Positions 43,640-52,716 of a stretch of DNA of 64,000 nucleotides are shown here, one piece after another. Every line of letters begins with the position of its first letter. The first letter of the stretch is position 1. A model generated the notes under the pieces. It saw only the letters and a list, made by a program, of their open reading frames with translations, was not told the origin of the DNA and made no database searches. The position numbers and the translations under genes are program-made. This stretch comes from Planosporangium flavigriseum (lineage in GTDB: Bacteria; Actinomycetota; Actinomycetes; Mycobacteriales; Micromonosporaceae), in assembly GCF_011947225.1 (NCBI RefSeq), contig NZ_JAATVW010000020.1, positions 1 through 64,000 on the forward strand, written 5' to 3'.

Positions 43640-44443
43640 TCAGCGGGTGGATACCCGCCGGTACTTGGCGATGGCCAGCGGCATGAAAACGGCGACGATC
43701 GCGACCGACCACAGTGCCGCCAGCAGGACCGGATGCTGGGCCGGGAAGCCGCTGCCCCGGGCCAGCCCCTCTGGAGCGTTACCCCACAGATCCCGCAATC
43801 CCAGCACGATGGAGCTGATCGGATTCCAGTCGGCCACCGGCTGCAGCCAGGACGGCAGCGTGTCGGTGGGGATGAAGGCGTTGGACAGGAACGTCATCGG
43901 GAACAGCCAGATGAAGCCGGCCGACTGGGCGACCTCGACACTGCGGGCGGCGAGCCCGATCACCGCGGCGATCCAGCTCATCGCGTACCCGAAGAGGAAG
44001 AGCACCCCGAACCCGGCGAGCGCGCCCAGTATGCCGGTATGAATACGCCAGCCCACCAGCAGGCCGCACAGCCCCATGACGACGACGACCAGCAGGTTGT
44101 TGAGCAGGTCCGACGTCGTGCGGCCGATCAGAACCGCGGCCCGCGACATCGGCAGCGACCGGAAGCGGTCGACGATGCCCTTGGTCAGGTCGTCGGCGAG
44201 TCCGATGGCCGTCAGTGACGAGCCGAACGCGACCGTCTGGGTGAAGATCCCAGCCATCAGGTACTCCTTGTAATTCACCCCCGGAACCTTGATGGCGCCG
44301 CCGAAGACGTACGCGAACAGCAGCACGAACATGATCGGTTGGATCGTCGAGAAGATCAGCAGATCCGGTACTCGTTTGATCTTGATCAGGTTCCGCTTGG
44401 TCACGATCCAGCCGTCGTGAAGCGCCCCGGCCACCTGGCTCAT
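43640..44443 (-). CDS. DrrB-like ABC-2 exporter permease
   Basis: 267-residue permease with six predicted membrane helices and the ABC-2 family segment SAGFIWLFPMTFLSNAFIP typical of the daunorubicin-resistance (DrrB) group. The N-terminus TKRNLIKIKRVPDLLIF also fits. The partner is the DrrA-like ATPase immediately upstream, overlapped by four bases. It would export a lipophilic drug or lipid; no biosynthetic cluster is visible here, so the substrate is open. Confidence 0.9.
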   Translation of the reverse strand: MSQVAGALHDGWIVTKRNLIKIKRVPDLLIFSTIQPIMFVLLFAYVFGGAIKVPGVNYKEYLMAGIFTQTVAFGSSLTAIGLADDLTKGIVDRFRSLPMSRAAVLIGRTTSDLLNNLLVVVVMGLCGLLVGWRIHTGILGALAGFGVLFLFGYAMSWIAAVIGLAARSVEVAQSAGFIWLFPMTFLSNAFIPTDTLPSWLQPVADWNPISSIVLGLRDLWGNAPEGLARGSGFPAQHPVLLAALWSVAIVAVFMPLAIAKYRRVSTR

Positions 44444-45474
44444 CGCACTCCTTCAGTCTCATCGCGGCCGGTCTTGCCGCGCCCCGTCCGCTGTCGGCTG
44501 CCTGTCGCCGAGCCGCTCGCCTTCGTCTCGTCCTCCTCGGCCGCCTGGCCGGTGAGCGTGAGGAAGACGTCGTCGAGGGTGGCCCGCCGGATGCCGATGT
44601 CCAGCGGCTCGATGCCGGCGGCGTCCAGCAGTCGGGCCACGTCGAGCAGCGTCCGGGTGCCGCTGCCCGCCGGCGCGCCGACCCGCCGGGTCAGGTGGTC
44701 GGCGTCGGGCACCTCACCGCAGACTTTCTCCACCGCCGCGCGTACCGCCTCGAACTCCGAGTCGAGCGCGACCGTGATCTCCAGCCGCTCGCCGGCCACC
44801 TGGCGCTTGAGCTCGTTCGCGGTACCCCGGGCGATGGCCCGCCCGTGGTCGATCACGACGATCTCGTCGGCGAGTTGGTCGGCCTCCTCCAGGTACTGCG
44901 TGGTGAGCAGGAGTGTCGAGCCGGAGCGCACCCGTTCGTTGATGACGTCCCACATGCCCAGCCGGCTGCGTGGATCGAGGCCGGTGGTCGGTTCGTCGAG
45001 AAAGATGACCGGCGGTGAGGTGATCAGTGCGGCGGCCAGGTCCAGGCGCCGTCGCATACCGCCGGAATAGGTCTTGACCGTGCGTTTTGCCGCGTCGGCG
45101 AGCTCGAAGCGCTCCAACAGCTCGTGCGCGCGCCGCCGGGCCGTTGCCTTGCCGAGCTGGTACAGCCGGCCGATCATCTCGAGGTTCTCGTAGCCGGTCA
45201 GGTTGTCGTCGACCGCCGCGTACTGCCCGGACAGGCCGATGACCTGCCGGACGCGTTGGGGATGGGCGAGTACGTCGATGCCGGCAACGCTGACCCGACC
45301 GGCGTCGGGGCGCAGCAGTGTTGCCAGGATCCGCACACAGGTCGTTTTGCCCGCACCGTTGGGGCCGAGCAGCCCGAGCACGGTGCCTTCGGAAACTTTG
45401 AGGTCGAGGTGGTCGAGCGCCCGTATCGATCCGTAGGTCTTGACGAGTCCTTCGGCCACGATCGCGTCTGCCAT
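44440..45474 (-). CDS. DrrA-like ABC exporter ATPase
   Basis: 344-residue ATPase with Walker A GPNGAGKTT, signature YSGGMRRRLD, Walker B VIFLDEPTTGLD and the switch His region replaced by TTQYLEEAD, as in DrrA proteins. The C-terminal extension (from about residue 215) with ATLDDVFLTLTG is the DrrA regulatory tail. ATG 45474 is the family start; the frame is open 21 codons upstream without a match. It is followed by the DrrB-like permease (ATGA-type overlap). Confidence 0.92.
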   Translation of the reverse strand: MADAIVAEGLVKTYGSIRALDHLDLKVSEGTVLGLLGPNGAGKTTCVRILATLLRPDAGRVSVAGIDVLAHPQRVRQVIGLSGQYAAVDDNLTGYENLEMIGRLYQLGKATARRRAHELLERFELADAAKRTVKTYSGGMRRRLDLAAALITSPPVIFLDEPTTGLDPRSRLGMWDVINERVRSGSTLLLTTQYLEEADQLADEIVVIDHGRAIARGTANELKRQVAGERLEITVALDSEFEAVRAAVEKVCGEVPDADHLTRRVGAPAGSGTRTLLDVARLLDAAGIEPLDIGIRRATLDDVFLTLTGQAAEEDETKASGSATGSRQRTGRGKTGRDETEGVR

Positions 45475-45649
45475 GCCGACAAGGTACCGGCGGGGCCCGA
45501 CAGTGGCAGCCGAGTTTCCGTTTGAGGTAGTTGGCACCGCGGTGGATCAAATTCCGGCCGTACATATTAGAGTGTTGGCCAGCCGCGTTACATCGACAAC
45601 CTTGAACGGGGTTCATAGTGGACGCTGCGAGTTTGCGGAGTAACGGGTA

Positions 45650-47404
45650 GTGGTGGGCGGTCGTCATCGCCCCCTGCGTCATGGCAGCGGCGGCCGAGTC
45701 GCAGCCGGTGGGCTGAGCATCGCAGCCGCCGGCGTGGCCGTGCTCGTGGTCCTCACCGGAAGCTGGGGTGTCTACCGCGCGCTGACCCAAACCCGGTGCG
45801 GGCAACGGATAACGGTGTCGGTCGCGGCCACCTCGGAGATCGCGCCCGCCATCCGCGCGACGACAGCCGAGGCGTCCGACGCCGAACTGCGCCTCGCCGA
45901 CAAATGCGTGTCCGTGGACGTGGTCGCCGCCGATTCGGCCGACGTCGCCGCGGCCGTCGCCAGCCACCACCAGTCGTCGCTCGGCGGGCTGGGGAAGGCC
46001 AGCGGCAAGACGAAGGTTCCCGACGTCTGGATTCCCGACTCGTCGATGTGGCTTTCGCGGCTGCGGTCCGGGGGCCCGGGCTGGGTGCCCGACGACGCTC
46101 CCTCGGTGGCGAGCAGCCCTGTCGTGTTGGCGCTACCCGAGCCGGTGGCGAAGACGCTCGGCTGGCCCAACAAGAGGTTCACCTGGAACGACCTGTTCCC
46201 CCGGCTCACCTCCGACACCAGACTCCGTACCGGGATCGTCGAGCCCAGCCGGGACGCGGCGGGGTTGTCCGGGCTGCTGGCCCTGGCTGGCACGGGCGAC
46301 GTCGCCGCCGGATCGACCGGCCGGCAGACGACGATCGGGGCGCTGCGCTCGCTCGCCACCGGCCGGGCGACCCTGCGGGAGGAGCTCGTCTCCCGCTTCC
46401 CGCCATCGATCGACGTCACCACTCTCGCCAAGAGCCTCAGCGCCGCGCCGCTGACGGAGCAAACGGTCATCACGTACAACGCCCGACAGCCGGTGGCTCC
46501 GTTGGCCGCACTGTACGTGGACCCCGCACCGGTGCCGCTGGACTATCCGTTCGCCGTCATGCCGGGTACCTCGGTGGACAAGGCGACCGCGGCCGGCGCC
46601 GTGCTGGGACTGCTCGCCGGCGACGCGTACCGCAATCGGCTCGCCGCCGTCGGCCTGCGTGGCGACGATGGCGGCATCGGCGCCGGTTTCGCCGCTCCGA
46701 AGGGGGCGCCCACCCTGACCGCACCGGTCACCGTCGCCCCCGATCCGGGCCGGGTCGACACCGTCCTCGCCACCTGGTCGGCGGTCACCTCGCCGGGCCG
46801 GATGCTCGCGGTCATCGACGTCTCCGGCTCGATGCTCCAGCCGGTGCCCACAGCCGGTGGTGCGACGAGGGAGCAGGTGACGGTGGAGGCCGCCCAGCGC
46901 GGTCTCGCGCTGTTCGACGACAACTGGGCGGCCGGTCTGTGGATCTTCTCCACCCAGCTCGCCGGGGACGCTGACTTCCAGCAGTTGGTACCCGTGGGTC
47001 CACTGGCCGATCAGCGCCGGCAACTGCTCAACGCTCTGGGTGGCATCACGCCGAAGCGGGACGGCGGCACCGGGCTTTACGACACGACACTGGCGGCGTA
47101 CCGGGCGGTAAAGGCCGGTTGGGATCCGAGCCGGGTCAACTCGGTCGTGATCATGACGGACGGCAAGAACGACGACGAGGTCGGGCTGTCTCTCAACCAG
47201 TTGCTCGAAGAGCTGAAGAAGGCCGTCGACCCGGCGCGCCCGATCGAGATCATCGCGATCGGCATCGGCAACGACGTCAGCGAGGTCGAACTGAGGCGGA
47301 TCACCGACACGACCGGTGGCGGCACGTTCATCGCGCCCGATCCCGGCAAGATCGGCGACATCTTCCTGAAGGCGATCGCCCTGCGTACGAGCGTGAAGCG
47401 CTAG
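45650..47404 (+). CDS. Membrane-anchored substrate-binding-like protein with C-terminal VWA domain
   Basis: 584-residue protein. One N-terminal membrane helix (about residues 20-42) anchors a large extracellular part. Residues 50-330 resemble an ABC-type solute-binding fold (VPDVWIPDSSMWLSRL; a second lobe around LAALYVDPAPVPLDYP). Residues 380-575 form a von Willebrand A domain with a complete metal-ion site: DVSGS at about 388-392, a Thr in GGTGLYDT, and an Asp in IMTDGKND. This two-part architecture is known in actinobacteria, but its role is unproven; I would expect metal-dependent protein or ligand binding at the cell surface. The start is GTG 45650, after GGAG. The 175 bases upstream hold no other gene. 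Confidence 0.85.
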   Translation: MVGGRHRPLRHGSGGRVAAGGLSIAAAGVAVLVVLTGSWGVYRALTQTRCGQRITVSVAATSEIAPAIRATTAEASDAELRLADKCVSVDVVAADSADVAAAVASHHQSSLGGLGKASGKTKVPDVWIPDSSMWLSRLRSGGPGWVPDDAPSVASSPVVLALPEPVAKTLGWPNKRFTWNDLFPRLTSDTRLRTGIVEPSRDAAGLSGLLALAGTGDVAAGSTGRQTTIGALRSLATGRATLREELVSRFPPSIDVTTLAKSLSAAPLTEQTVITYNARQPVAPLAALYVDPAPVPLDYPFAVMPGTSVDKATAAGAVLGLLAGDAYRNRLAAVGLRGDDGGIGAGFAAPKGAPTLTAPVTVAPDPGRVDTVLATWSAVTSPGRMLAVIDVSGSMLQPVPTAGGATREQVTVEAAQRGLALFDDNWAAGLWIFSTQLAGDADFQQLVPVGPLADQRRQLLNALGGITPKRDGGTGLYDTTLAAYRAVKAGWDPSRVNSVVIMTDGKNDDEVGLSLNQLLEELKKAVDPARPIEIIAIGIGNDVSEVELRRITDTTGGGTFIAPDPGKIGDIFLKAIALRTSVKR

Positions 47405-47407
47405 GCG

Positions 47408-47971
47408 TCAGTACTCCAGGGGCTCGGCCGGTAGTTGGAGCCCGTCGAGAATCGTGTCGACGACCTCGGCGGGCGTACCCCGTACCGGCACCGTGAAGAC
47501 GCCCTCGCCGGGGGTGGGCGGTTCGAGGTCGGCGAACTGGCTGTCGAGCATGCTGGGGGCGAAGAAGTGTCCGTGCCGGCGGACGAGGCGGTTCGCGATC
47601 AGCTCGGGGCTGCCGTCGAGGAAAACCGGCCGCACCTCCGGGCGTCCCTGGCGGAGCATGTCCCGATAGGCCCGTTTAAGTGCTGATGAGGTGACGACGG
47701 CCGGCCGGTGCGCGGCCCGCTGCTCGTCGATCCACCGGCCGATCGCTTCCAGCCAGGGCTTGCGGTCGGAGTCGGTGAGCGGGTGCCCCGCGGCCATCTT
47801 CTCCACGTTGCAGCGCGGGTGGAAGTCGTCTGCTTCGGCGTACCGCCAGCCCAGGCGGCCGGCGAGCATCGAGCCCACCGTCGTCTTGCCACTGCCGGAG
47901 ACGCCGGTGATCAGAATGATCGGCGGGTTGCCCCGTTCGTTGGATTCCTCTTCGCCGGATCCCGCGGACAT
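47408..47971 (-). CDS. gntK: Gluconokinase
   Basis: 187-residue kinase that phosphorylates gluconate to 6-phosphogluconate. The P-loop is GVSGSGKTTVG; ADDFHPRCNVEKMAAGHPLTD and RHGHFFAPSMLDSQFADLEPP are diagnostic of gluconokinase. ATG 47971 gives a short family-like N-terminus, although its ribosome binding site is weak. It is divergent from gnd, whose enzyme uses its product, with 142 bases between, so the pair is a gluconate module that probably shares control DNA. Confidence 0.93.
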   Translation of the reverse strand: MSAGSGEEESNERGNPPIILITGVSGSGKTTVGSMLAGRLGWRYAEADDFHPRCNVEKMAAGHPLTDSDRKPWLEAIGRWIDEQRAAHRPAVVTSSALKRAYRDMLRQGRPEVRPVFLDGSPELIANRLVRRHGHFFAPSMLDSQFADLEPPTPGEGVFTVPVRGTPAEVVDTILDGLQLPAEPLEY

Positions 47972-48113
47972 ATCCGTGAAGGTAGCTCGCGTTCGGACCG
48001 CGCGCACCCAGTACAGACTCCGAAATCTGAGATGCGGCGGGCTCGGGCGACCGGGTATCGCCTGGCCGGGGGTACCGTCGGCACGATCGGTGGCTGACGA
48101 AGGGAAGAGCACC

Positions 48114-49544
48114 ATGGCGGACAGGGCACAGATCGGCGTGACCGGCCTCGCGGTGATGGGTCGAAACCTGGCGCGCAACCTGGCCAGGCACGGACACACG
48201 GTGGCCGTTCACAACCGGTCCTACGAGCGGACGAAAGCCCTGATCGAGGAGTTCGGCCACGAGGGCACGTTCCTACCCGCCGAGACCCCTGAGCAGTTCG
48301 TGGCGTCGCTGGAGCGCCCTCGGCGCGTGGTCATCATGGTCAAGGCCGGCGCGCCGACCGACGCGGTGATCGAGGAGTTCGCGCCGCTGCTCGAGCCGGG
48401 TGACATGATCATCGACGCCGGCAACGCCCACTTCGCCGACACCCGCAGGCGCGAGGCGGCGCTGCGCGAGCGCGGCCTGCACTTCGTCGGCACCGGCGTC
48501 TCCGGCGGTGAGGAGGGCGCGCTGAACGGGCCGAGCATCATGCCGGGCGGATCGCCCGAGTCGTACGAGGCGCTGGGCCCCCTGCTGGAGGACATCTCGG
48601 CGAAGGTCGACGGCACCCCCTGCTGCACCTACGTCGGCCCGGACGGCGCCGGCCACTTCGTCAAGATGGTCCACAACGGCATCGAGTACTCCGACATGCA
48701 GCTCATCGCGGAGGCGTACGACCTGCTGCGGCACGCCGGCGGGATGGAGCCGGCGCAGATCGCCGAGGTCTTCCGGCGGTGGAACACCGGCCGGCTGGAG
48801 TCGTACCTCATCGAGATCACGTCCGAGGTGCTCGCGCACACCGACGCGGCGACCGGCCAGCCGTTCGTCGACATGGTGGTCGACCAGGCCGAGCAGAAGG
48901 GCACCGGGCGCTGGACCGTACAGATCGCGCTCGACCTGGGCGTGCCGGTGACCGGCATCGCCGAGGCGACCTTCGCCCGGTCCCTGTCCGGCAGCCCCGA
49001 CCTGCGCGCCGCCGCCCGTAACCTGCCGGGCCCGCGGGCGAGCAAGGTCGGTGACGTGGACACCCTCGTCGCGGACGTCGAGCAGGCGCTGTACGCGTCG
49101 AAGATCGTCGCGTACGCGCAGGGCTTCAACCAGATCCAGGCCGGCAGCGCCGAGTACGGGTGGAACATCAACCCGGGCGCGATGGCGACGATCTGGCGCG
49201 GCGGCTGCATCATCCGGGCGAAGTTCCTCGACCGCATCCGCGCCGCGTACGACGCCGACCCCAACCTCCCCACGCTGCTGGTCGACGACTACTTCCAGCA
49301 GGCCGTGGCCGGAGCGCAGGACTCCTGGCGCCGCGTGGTCACCACCGCCGCCCAGTTGGGTATCCCCGCGCCGGGCTTCTCGACCGCGCTGGCGTACTAC
49401 GACGGGCTGCGGGCGCAGCGGCTGCCGGCCGCCCTGGTTCAGGGGCAGCGGGACTTCTTCGGCGCGCACACCTACCGGCGGGTCGACCGCGACGGCTCGT
49501 TCCACACGCTGTGGGCGGGTGACCGCCGGGAGGTCGCCGGCTGA
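48114..49544 (+). CDS. gnd: 6-phosphogluconate dehydrogenase (decarboxylating)
   Basis: 476-residue cytosolic enzyme of the pentose phosphate pathway that oxidises 6-phosphogluconate to ribulose 5-phosphate and CO2. Cofactor motif GLAVMGRNLARNLARHGH is followed by NRSYERTK, favouring NADP+. Catalytic GTGVSGGEEGA and KMVHNGIEYSDMQ (Lys and the HNGIE segment) and a long helical C-terminal domain with AEYGWNINPGAMATIWRGGC are all in place. The length is that of the long, GndA-type enzyme. It is divergent from gntK. Confidence 0.95.
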   Translation: MADRAQIGVTGLAVMGRNLARNLARHGHTVAVHNRSYERTKALIEEFGHEGTFLPAETPEQFVASLERPRRVVIMVKAGAPTDAVIEEFAPLLEPGDMIIDAGNAHFADTRRREAALRERGLHFVGTGVSGGEEGALNGPSIMPGGSPESYEALGPLLEDISAKVDGTPCCTYVGPDGAGHFVKMVHNGIEYSDMQLIAEAYDLLRHAGGMEPAQIAEVFRRWNTGRLESYLIEITSEVLAHTDAATGQPFVDMVVDQAEQKGTGRWTVQIALDLGVPVTGIAEATFARSLSGSPDLRAAARNLPGPRASKVGDVDTLVADVEQALYASKIVAYAQGFNQIQAGSAEYGWNINPGAMATIWRGGCIIRAKFLDRIRAAYDADPNLPTLLVDDYFQQAVAGAQDSWRRVVTTAAQLGIPAPGFSTALAYYDGLRAQRLPAALVQGQRDFFGAHTYRRVDRDGSFHTLWAGDRREVAG

Positions 49545-49570
49545 GCGAGCGGGGAGCTTGGATCCGCACC

Positions 49571-49650
49571 CAGGATCCGCGCAATGTGGCACTTATTGCT
49601 GCTTCCAGCGTGGCGGAGGCAGCAATGTGTGCATCATTGCGCGGATCCTG
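49571..49650. terminator. 80-base imperfect long hairpin after gnd
   Basis: Outer perfect 16-bp arms CAGGATCCGCGCAATG / CATTGCGCGGATCCTG enclose an inner near-perfect stem (ATTGCTGCTTCC / GGAGGCAGCAAT). It is followed by three copies of GGTCCGGG from about 49660. Besides ending gnd, so long a structure might be a mobile or structural RNA element, but I see no flanking duplication. Confidence 0.7.
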
Positions 49651-49761
49651 ACGCGCGGGGTCCGGGGTCCGGGGTCCGGGGCCGCGGGGCCGTGAGCGAG
49701 ACCGTGCCCTTCACCCTGGCCGGGCGATTCGATGTCACCCCCCACGGGCGGGTAATGGCGG

Positions 49762-50439
49762 ATGACCGCCGCAGCAGAGGCGCGGGCGGACGGGCAGATC
49801 CAGCTCGACGTGATCGAGGAGCTGAACTGGGATGCCCGGGTGCAGCCCCACCAGATCGGCGTGATCGTCAGAGACGGGGTGGTGACGCTCACCGGCTGGG
49901 TCGACAACTACGCCAAGAAATGGGTCGCCGAGCGGATCGCCCACCACGTACGCGGGGTGAAGGCGGTCGCCAACGACATCGAGGTGCGGCTGCCGAGCTC
50001 GGCCGAGCGTACCGACGCCGAGATCGCCGCGGCGGTGGCCCACACGCTGGAGTGGGACGCGTTCGTTCCGATCGAGAACCTTGAGGTGACCGTCTCCAAA
50101 GGCTGGGTCATCCTCCGGGGCGAGGTCGCGTGGGAGTACGAGCGGCGAGCGGCCGAGCGGGCGGTGCGCCGGCTGTCCGGTGTCCGGGGCGTCACCAACC
50201 TCATCACCGTGCGACCGCGGGTCACGTCCTCACTCGAGGATCTCAAGCAGCGCATCGAACACGCCCTGGTCCGCAGCGCCGCGACGGACGCTCACTCGAT
50301 CGACGTCGAGGTGACGGGCGACAAGGTCATCCTTACCGGGTCGGTGCGCTCGTTCGCCGAGCGGGAGGAGGCGGAGCGGGTCGCCTGGTCCGCACCTGGG
50401 GTCAGCACCGTGGAAAACCACATCACCGTCGTACCCTGA
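49762..50439 (+). CDS. Protein with three BON domains
   Basis: 225-residue protein consisting of three BON (OsmY/nodulation) modules at about residues 8-78, 85-150 and 158-225, each with the Gly-rich strand ([44 protein letters not shown]). BON domains are thought to bind membranes or lipids. There is no signal peptide, so it is cytosolic or at the membrane inner face. ATG 49762 gives a compact N-terminus. A 13-bp repeat array starts 13 bases after its stop. Confidence 0.85.
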   Translation: MTAAAEARADGQIQLDVIEELNWDARVQPHQIGVIVRDGVVTLTGWVDNYAKKWVAERIAHHVRGVKAVANDIEVRLPSSAERTDAEIAAAVAHTLEWDAFVPIENLEVTVSKGWVILRGEVAWEYERRAAERAVRRLSGVRGVTNLITVRPRVTSSLEDLKQRIEHALVRSAATDAHSIDVEVTGDKVILTGSVRSFAEREEAERVAWSAPGVSTVENHITVVP

Positions 50440-50451
50440 AGCGCCCTACCC

Positions 50452-50555
50452 GCACTGCCACCCCGGCACCGCCACCCGGCACCGCCACCCGGCACCGCCA
50501 CCCAGCACCGCCACCCGGCACCGCCACCCAGCACCGCCACCCGGCACCGCCACCC
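50452..50555 (+). repeat. 13-bp tandem repeat array (about eight copies)
   Basis: GGCACCGCCACCC, alternating with AGCACCGCCACCC in two copies, runs as seven clean units at 50465-50555 after one degenerate unit. It has no spacers, so it is not a CRISPR. The rest of the 266-base gap to the carboxypeptidase contains an A/T-rich patch (about 50600-50637), a possible promoter region for that gene. Confidence 0.95.
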
Positions 50556-50705
50556 GGCCGGTGGACAGCACGGAGAGTTACGGCGGTGGCTCGGTCGGAC
50601 ATATGCAAATTTACCTTTCTCGTAGCTGAATTTTTGGCCTGGGTCGCCCGTGATGGCTTCGGGGAGGCATGCGAGTGCCTTGCTCGCACATTACTGTGCG
50701 TACCT

Positions 50706-52022
50706 GTGAGCGGTAGACGTCTGACGACAGCACTGGCTAGCGCCCTGCTGGCGGCGCCCACGCCGGTGGCTCCGGTCGCGGCCGCTGCCGCCCCGTCACC
50801 GGTGAGCAGACCGGCAGCCGCCGCGAGCAGACGGGCGGGCGCAGCGAGCAGACCGGCGGCCGCCGCGAGCCGACCGTCGTTCGTGGCGTGCCCCAGCGCC
50901 GCGGTGCGGTCGCGCCCGCCCCGGCCCGTGCCGCCACCCACCGATCCCACCCGCCCGACCGTCGGCGGCGACGGCCTGGGGACTGCCGGCTTGACGCTGC
51001 CGCCCGGTGCGCCACCCCCGCCCGCGTCCAAGGTGAGCGCCACGTCCTGGGTGGTGGCCGATCTGGACAGCGGCGCCGTGCTCGGCGCGTGCGGACCCCA
51101 CGAGAAGAGCCCGCCGGCCAGCGTGCAGAAGTTGCTCTTGGCGGCGGCCGTGCTGCCGAAGCTGGACCCCGCCCAGGTCGTCGAGGTGACCCGGTCCGAT
51201 CTGGACTTCGAACCGGGCAGCTCGGCCGTTGGCCTGCTGCTCGGCGGCCACTACACGGTCGAGACGATCTGGCTGGGGCTCCTGCTGAACTCGGGTAACG
51301 ACGCCGCCAACGTGCTGGCCCGACTCGGCGGCGGTGATGCCGGTGCGCCCGGAGGCGTGCGGCTGATGAACGAAACCGCCCGCCACCTCGGCGCACTGGA
51401 CACCCACGCGGTGACACCATCGGGGTTGGACGGCCCGGGCCAGTTCACGAGCGCCTATGACCTGGCGCTCATCGCACGGGCCTGCTTCGCTCGGGAGGAC
51501 TTTCGAAAGTACGACGCGACGCAGGTGGCGCAGGTCCCGGCCCAACCGCCGCAGGATCCCCGCGGATTCCAGATCGGCAACGACAACCAGATCCTGTACG
51601 CGTACCCGGGCGCGCTGGGCGGCAAGACCGGATTCACCGATCTGGCTCGACACACGTACGTCGGCGCCGCGGAGCGCAACGGCCGGCGGCTGGTGGTGAC
51701 GCTGCTCGGCGCGGAGAACGAGCCGGTCCGCGGCTGGCAGCAGGGGGCGGCGCTCCTCGACTGGGGTTTCTCGCTGCCGAAGGATGTGGCGGTGGCCCGG
51801 CTGGTGGCGCCGGGGGAGGCCGACCCGAAGCTCACACCCAGTGGCGCGCCCGTGTTGGCCGTCCCGCCCGCCATGCGGCAGCAGGCGACCACGCACTGGT
51901 TGTCGGCGGTGGTGGGGGCCGCCGTGGCCGCAGTCGTCGTCGTGCCGCTGTCCGCGCTGCTGGCGCTCGCGGTGGCACGGCGACGCCGCCGCATCGGTGC
52001 GCCCGGCCAGGAGAACATGTGA
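50706..52022 (+). CDS. D-alanyl-D-alanine carboxypeptidase (S11, low-molecular-weight PBP)
   Basis: 438-residue penicillin-binding protein that trims the terminal D-Ala from peptidoglycan stem peptides. The N-terminal signal-like helix is followed by an Ala/Ser/Arg/Pro-rich linker (about residues 25-105). The catalytic domain has SVQK (S-x-x-K) at about residue 138, SGN at about 198, and KTG in GGKTGFTD. A C-terminal membrane helix (AVVGAAVAAVVVVPLSAL) with an Arg-rich tail anchors it. GTG 50706 is the most likely start; the frame is open far upstream through DNA that includes the 13-bp array. Confidence 0.88.
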   Translation: MSGRRLTTALASALLAAPTPVAPVAAAAAPSPVSRPAAAASRRAGAASRPAAAASRPSFVACPSAAVRSRPPRPVPPPTDPTRPTVGGDGLGTAGLTLPPGAPPPPASKVSATSWVVADLDSGAVLGACGPHEKSPPASVQKLLLAAAVLPKLDPAQVVEVTRSDLDFEPGSSAVGLLLGGHYTVETIWLGLLLNSGNDAANVLARLGGGDAGAPGGVRLMNETARHLGALDTHAVTPSGLDGPGQFTSAYDLALIARACFAREDFRKYDATQVAQVPAQPPQDPRGFQIGNDNQILYAYPGALGGKTGFTDLARHTYVGAAERNGRRLVVTLLGAENEPVRGWQQGAALLDWGFSLPKDVAVARLVAPGEADPKLTPSGAPVLAVPPAMRQQATTHWLSAVVGAAVAAVVVVPLSALLALAVARRRRRIGAPGQENM

Positions 52023-52657
52023 CGCACCGCCGGCGCGCCAGCGGAAACCGGTGGCGGCACCGGCTGCTCCTGTTCCAGGATCGCGGCGTGCGAGCCGCCG
52101 CGGAGTTCCTGGAGCACGACGGTGTCCGGCTGCGCCGGTGGCGCGTCGACGACGTCGACGCCGTGCTGCGCGTGGTCAGCGAGTCCCTTGACCATCTGGC
52201 ACCGTGGATGCCGTGGGCGGCCAACGGGTACGGTCGCGCCGATGCCGCCGCGTTCGTCGAGCGGAGCCAGGCCGACTGGCGGGCCGGCACCGCGTACAAC
52301 TACGCCATCATCGCCCCCGACGACATCGCCCCCGACGACACCGCCCCCGACGACACCGTCGTCGGCAGCTGCGGGTTGATGGCGCGGATCGGAGCCGGTG
52401 GCCTCGAGATCGGGTACTGGCTGCACCCGTGCTACACCGGCCGGGGCATCGTGACCCGTGCCGTCAAGGCGCTGATCGAAGAGGCGTTCCAGGTCGGCGC
52501 GGACCGGGTCGAAATCGTGCACGACGCGGCCAACGAGCGCAGCGGGGCGGTACCCCGGCGCCTCGGCTTCGTCGAGATCGCGCGGCGTCGACCGCCGCAG
52601 GAGCCGGTCACCAGCGGGGAAGCGGGCGAGGACGTCATCTGGCAGCTGGTGCGCTGA
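52019..52657 (+). CDS. GNAT-family N-acetyltransferase (RimJ/RimL-like)
   Basis: 212-residue acetyltransferase using acetyl-CoA. GVRLRRWRVDDVDAVLRVV opens the fold. The acetyl-CoA loop is YTGRGIVTRAVKALIEEAF (Q/R-x-x-G-x-G/A pattern), and ANERSGAVPRRLGF is the characteristic C-terminal segment. A surface loop contains three copies of I/T-A-P-D-D from a 15-bp repeat (about 52311-52357), an in-frame expansion. It starts at GTG 52019, overlapping the carboxypeptidase stop; the first 30 residues are basic and variable, so the true start could be slightly later. Confidence 0.85.
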   Translation: MTHRRRASGNRWRHRLLLFQDRGVRAAAEFLEHDGVRLRRWRVDDVDAVLRVVSESLDHLAPWMPWAANGYGRADAAAFVERSQADWRAGTAYNYAIIAPDDIAPDDTAPDDTVVGSCGLMARIGAGGLEIGYWLHPCYTGRGIVTRAVKALIEEAFQVGADRVEIVHDAANERSGAVPRRLGFVEIARRRPPQEPVTSGEAGEDVIWQLVR

Positions 52658-52716
52658 CCCTGGCTCGTCGACCCTGGTCACTGCCGGTCGCAGTGCGGGT
52701 TCCTGAGCGTGGTGGA

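Noticed and set aside
50452..50555. Possible CRISPR array
   Set aside because: Units are 13 bp and directly adjacent, with no spacers and no cas genes nearby.
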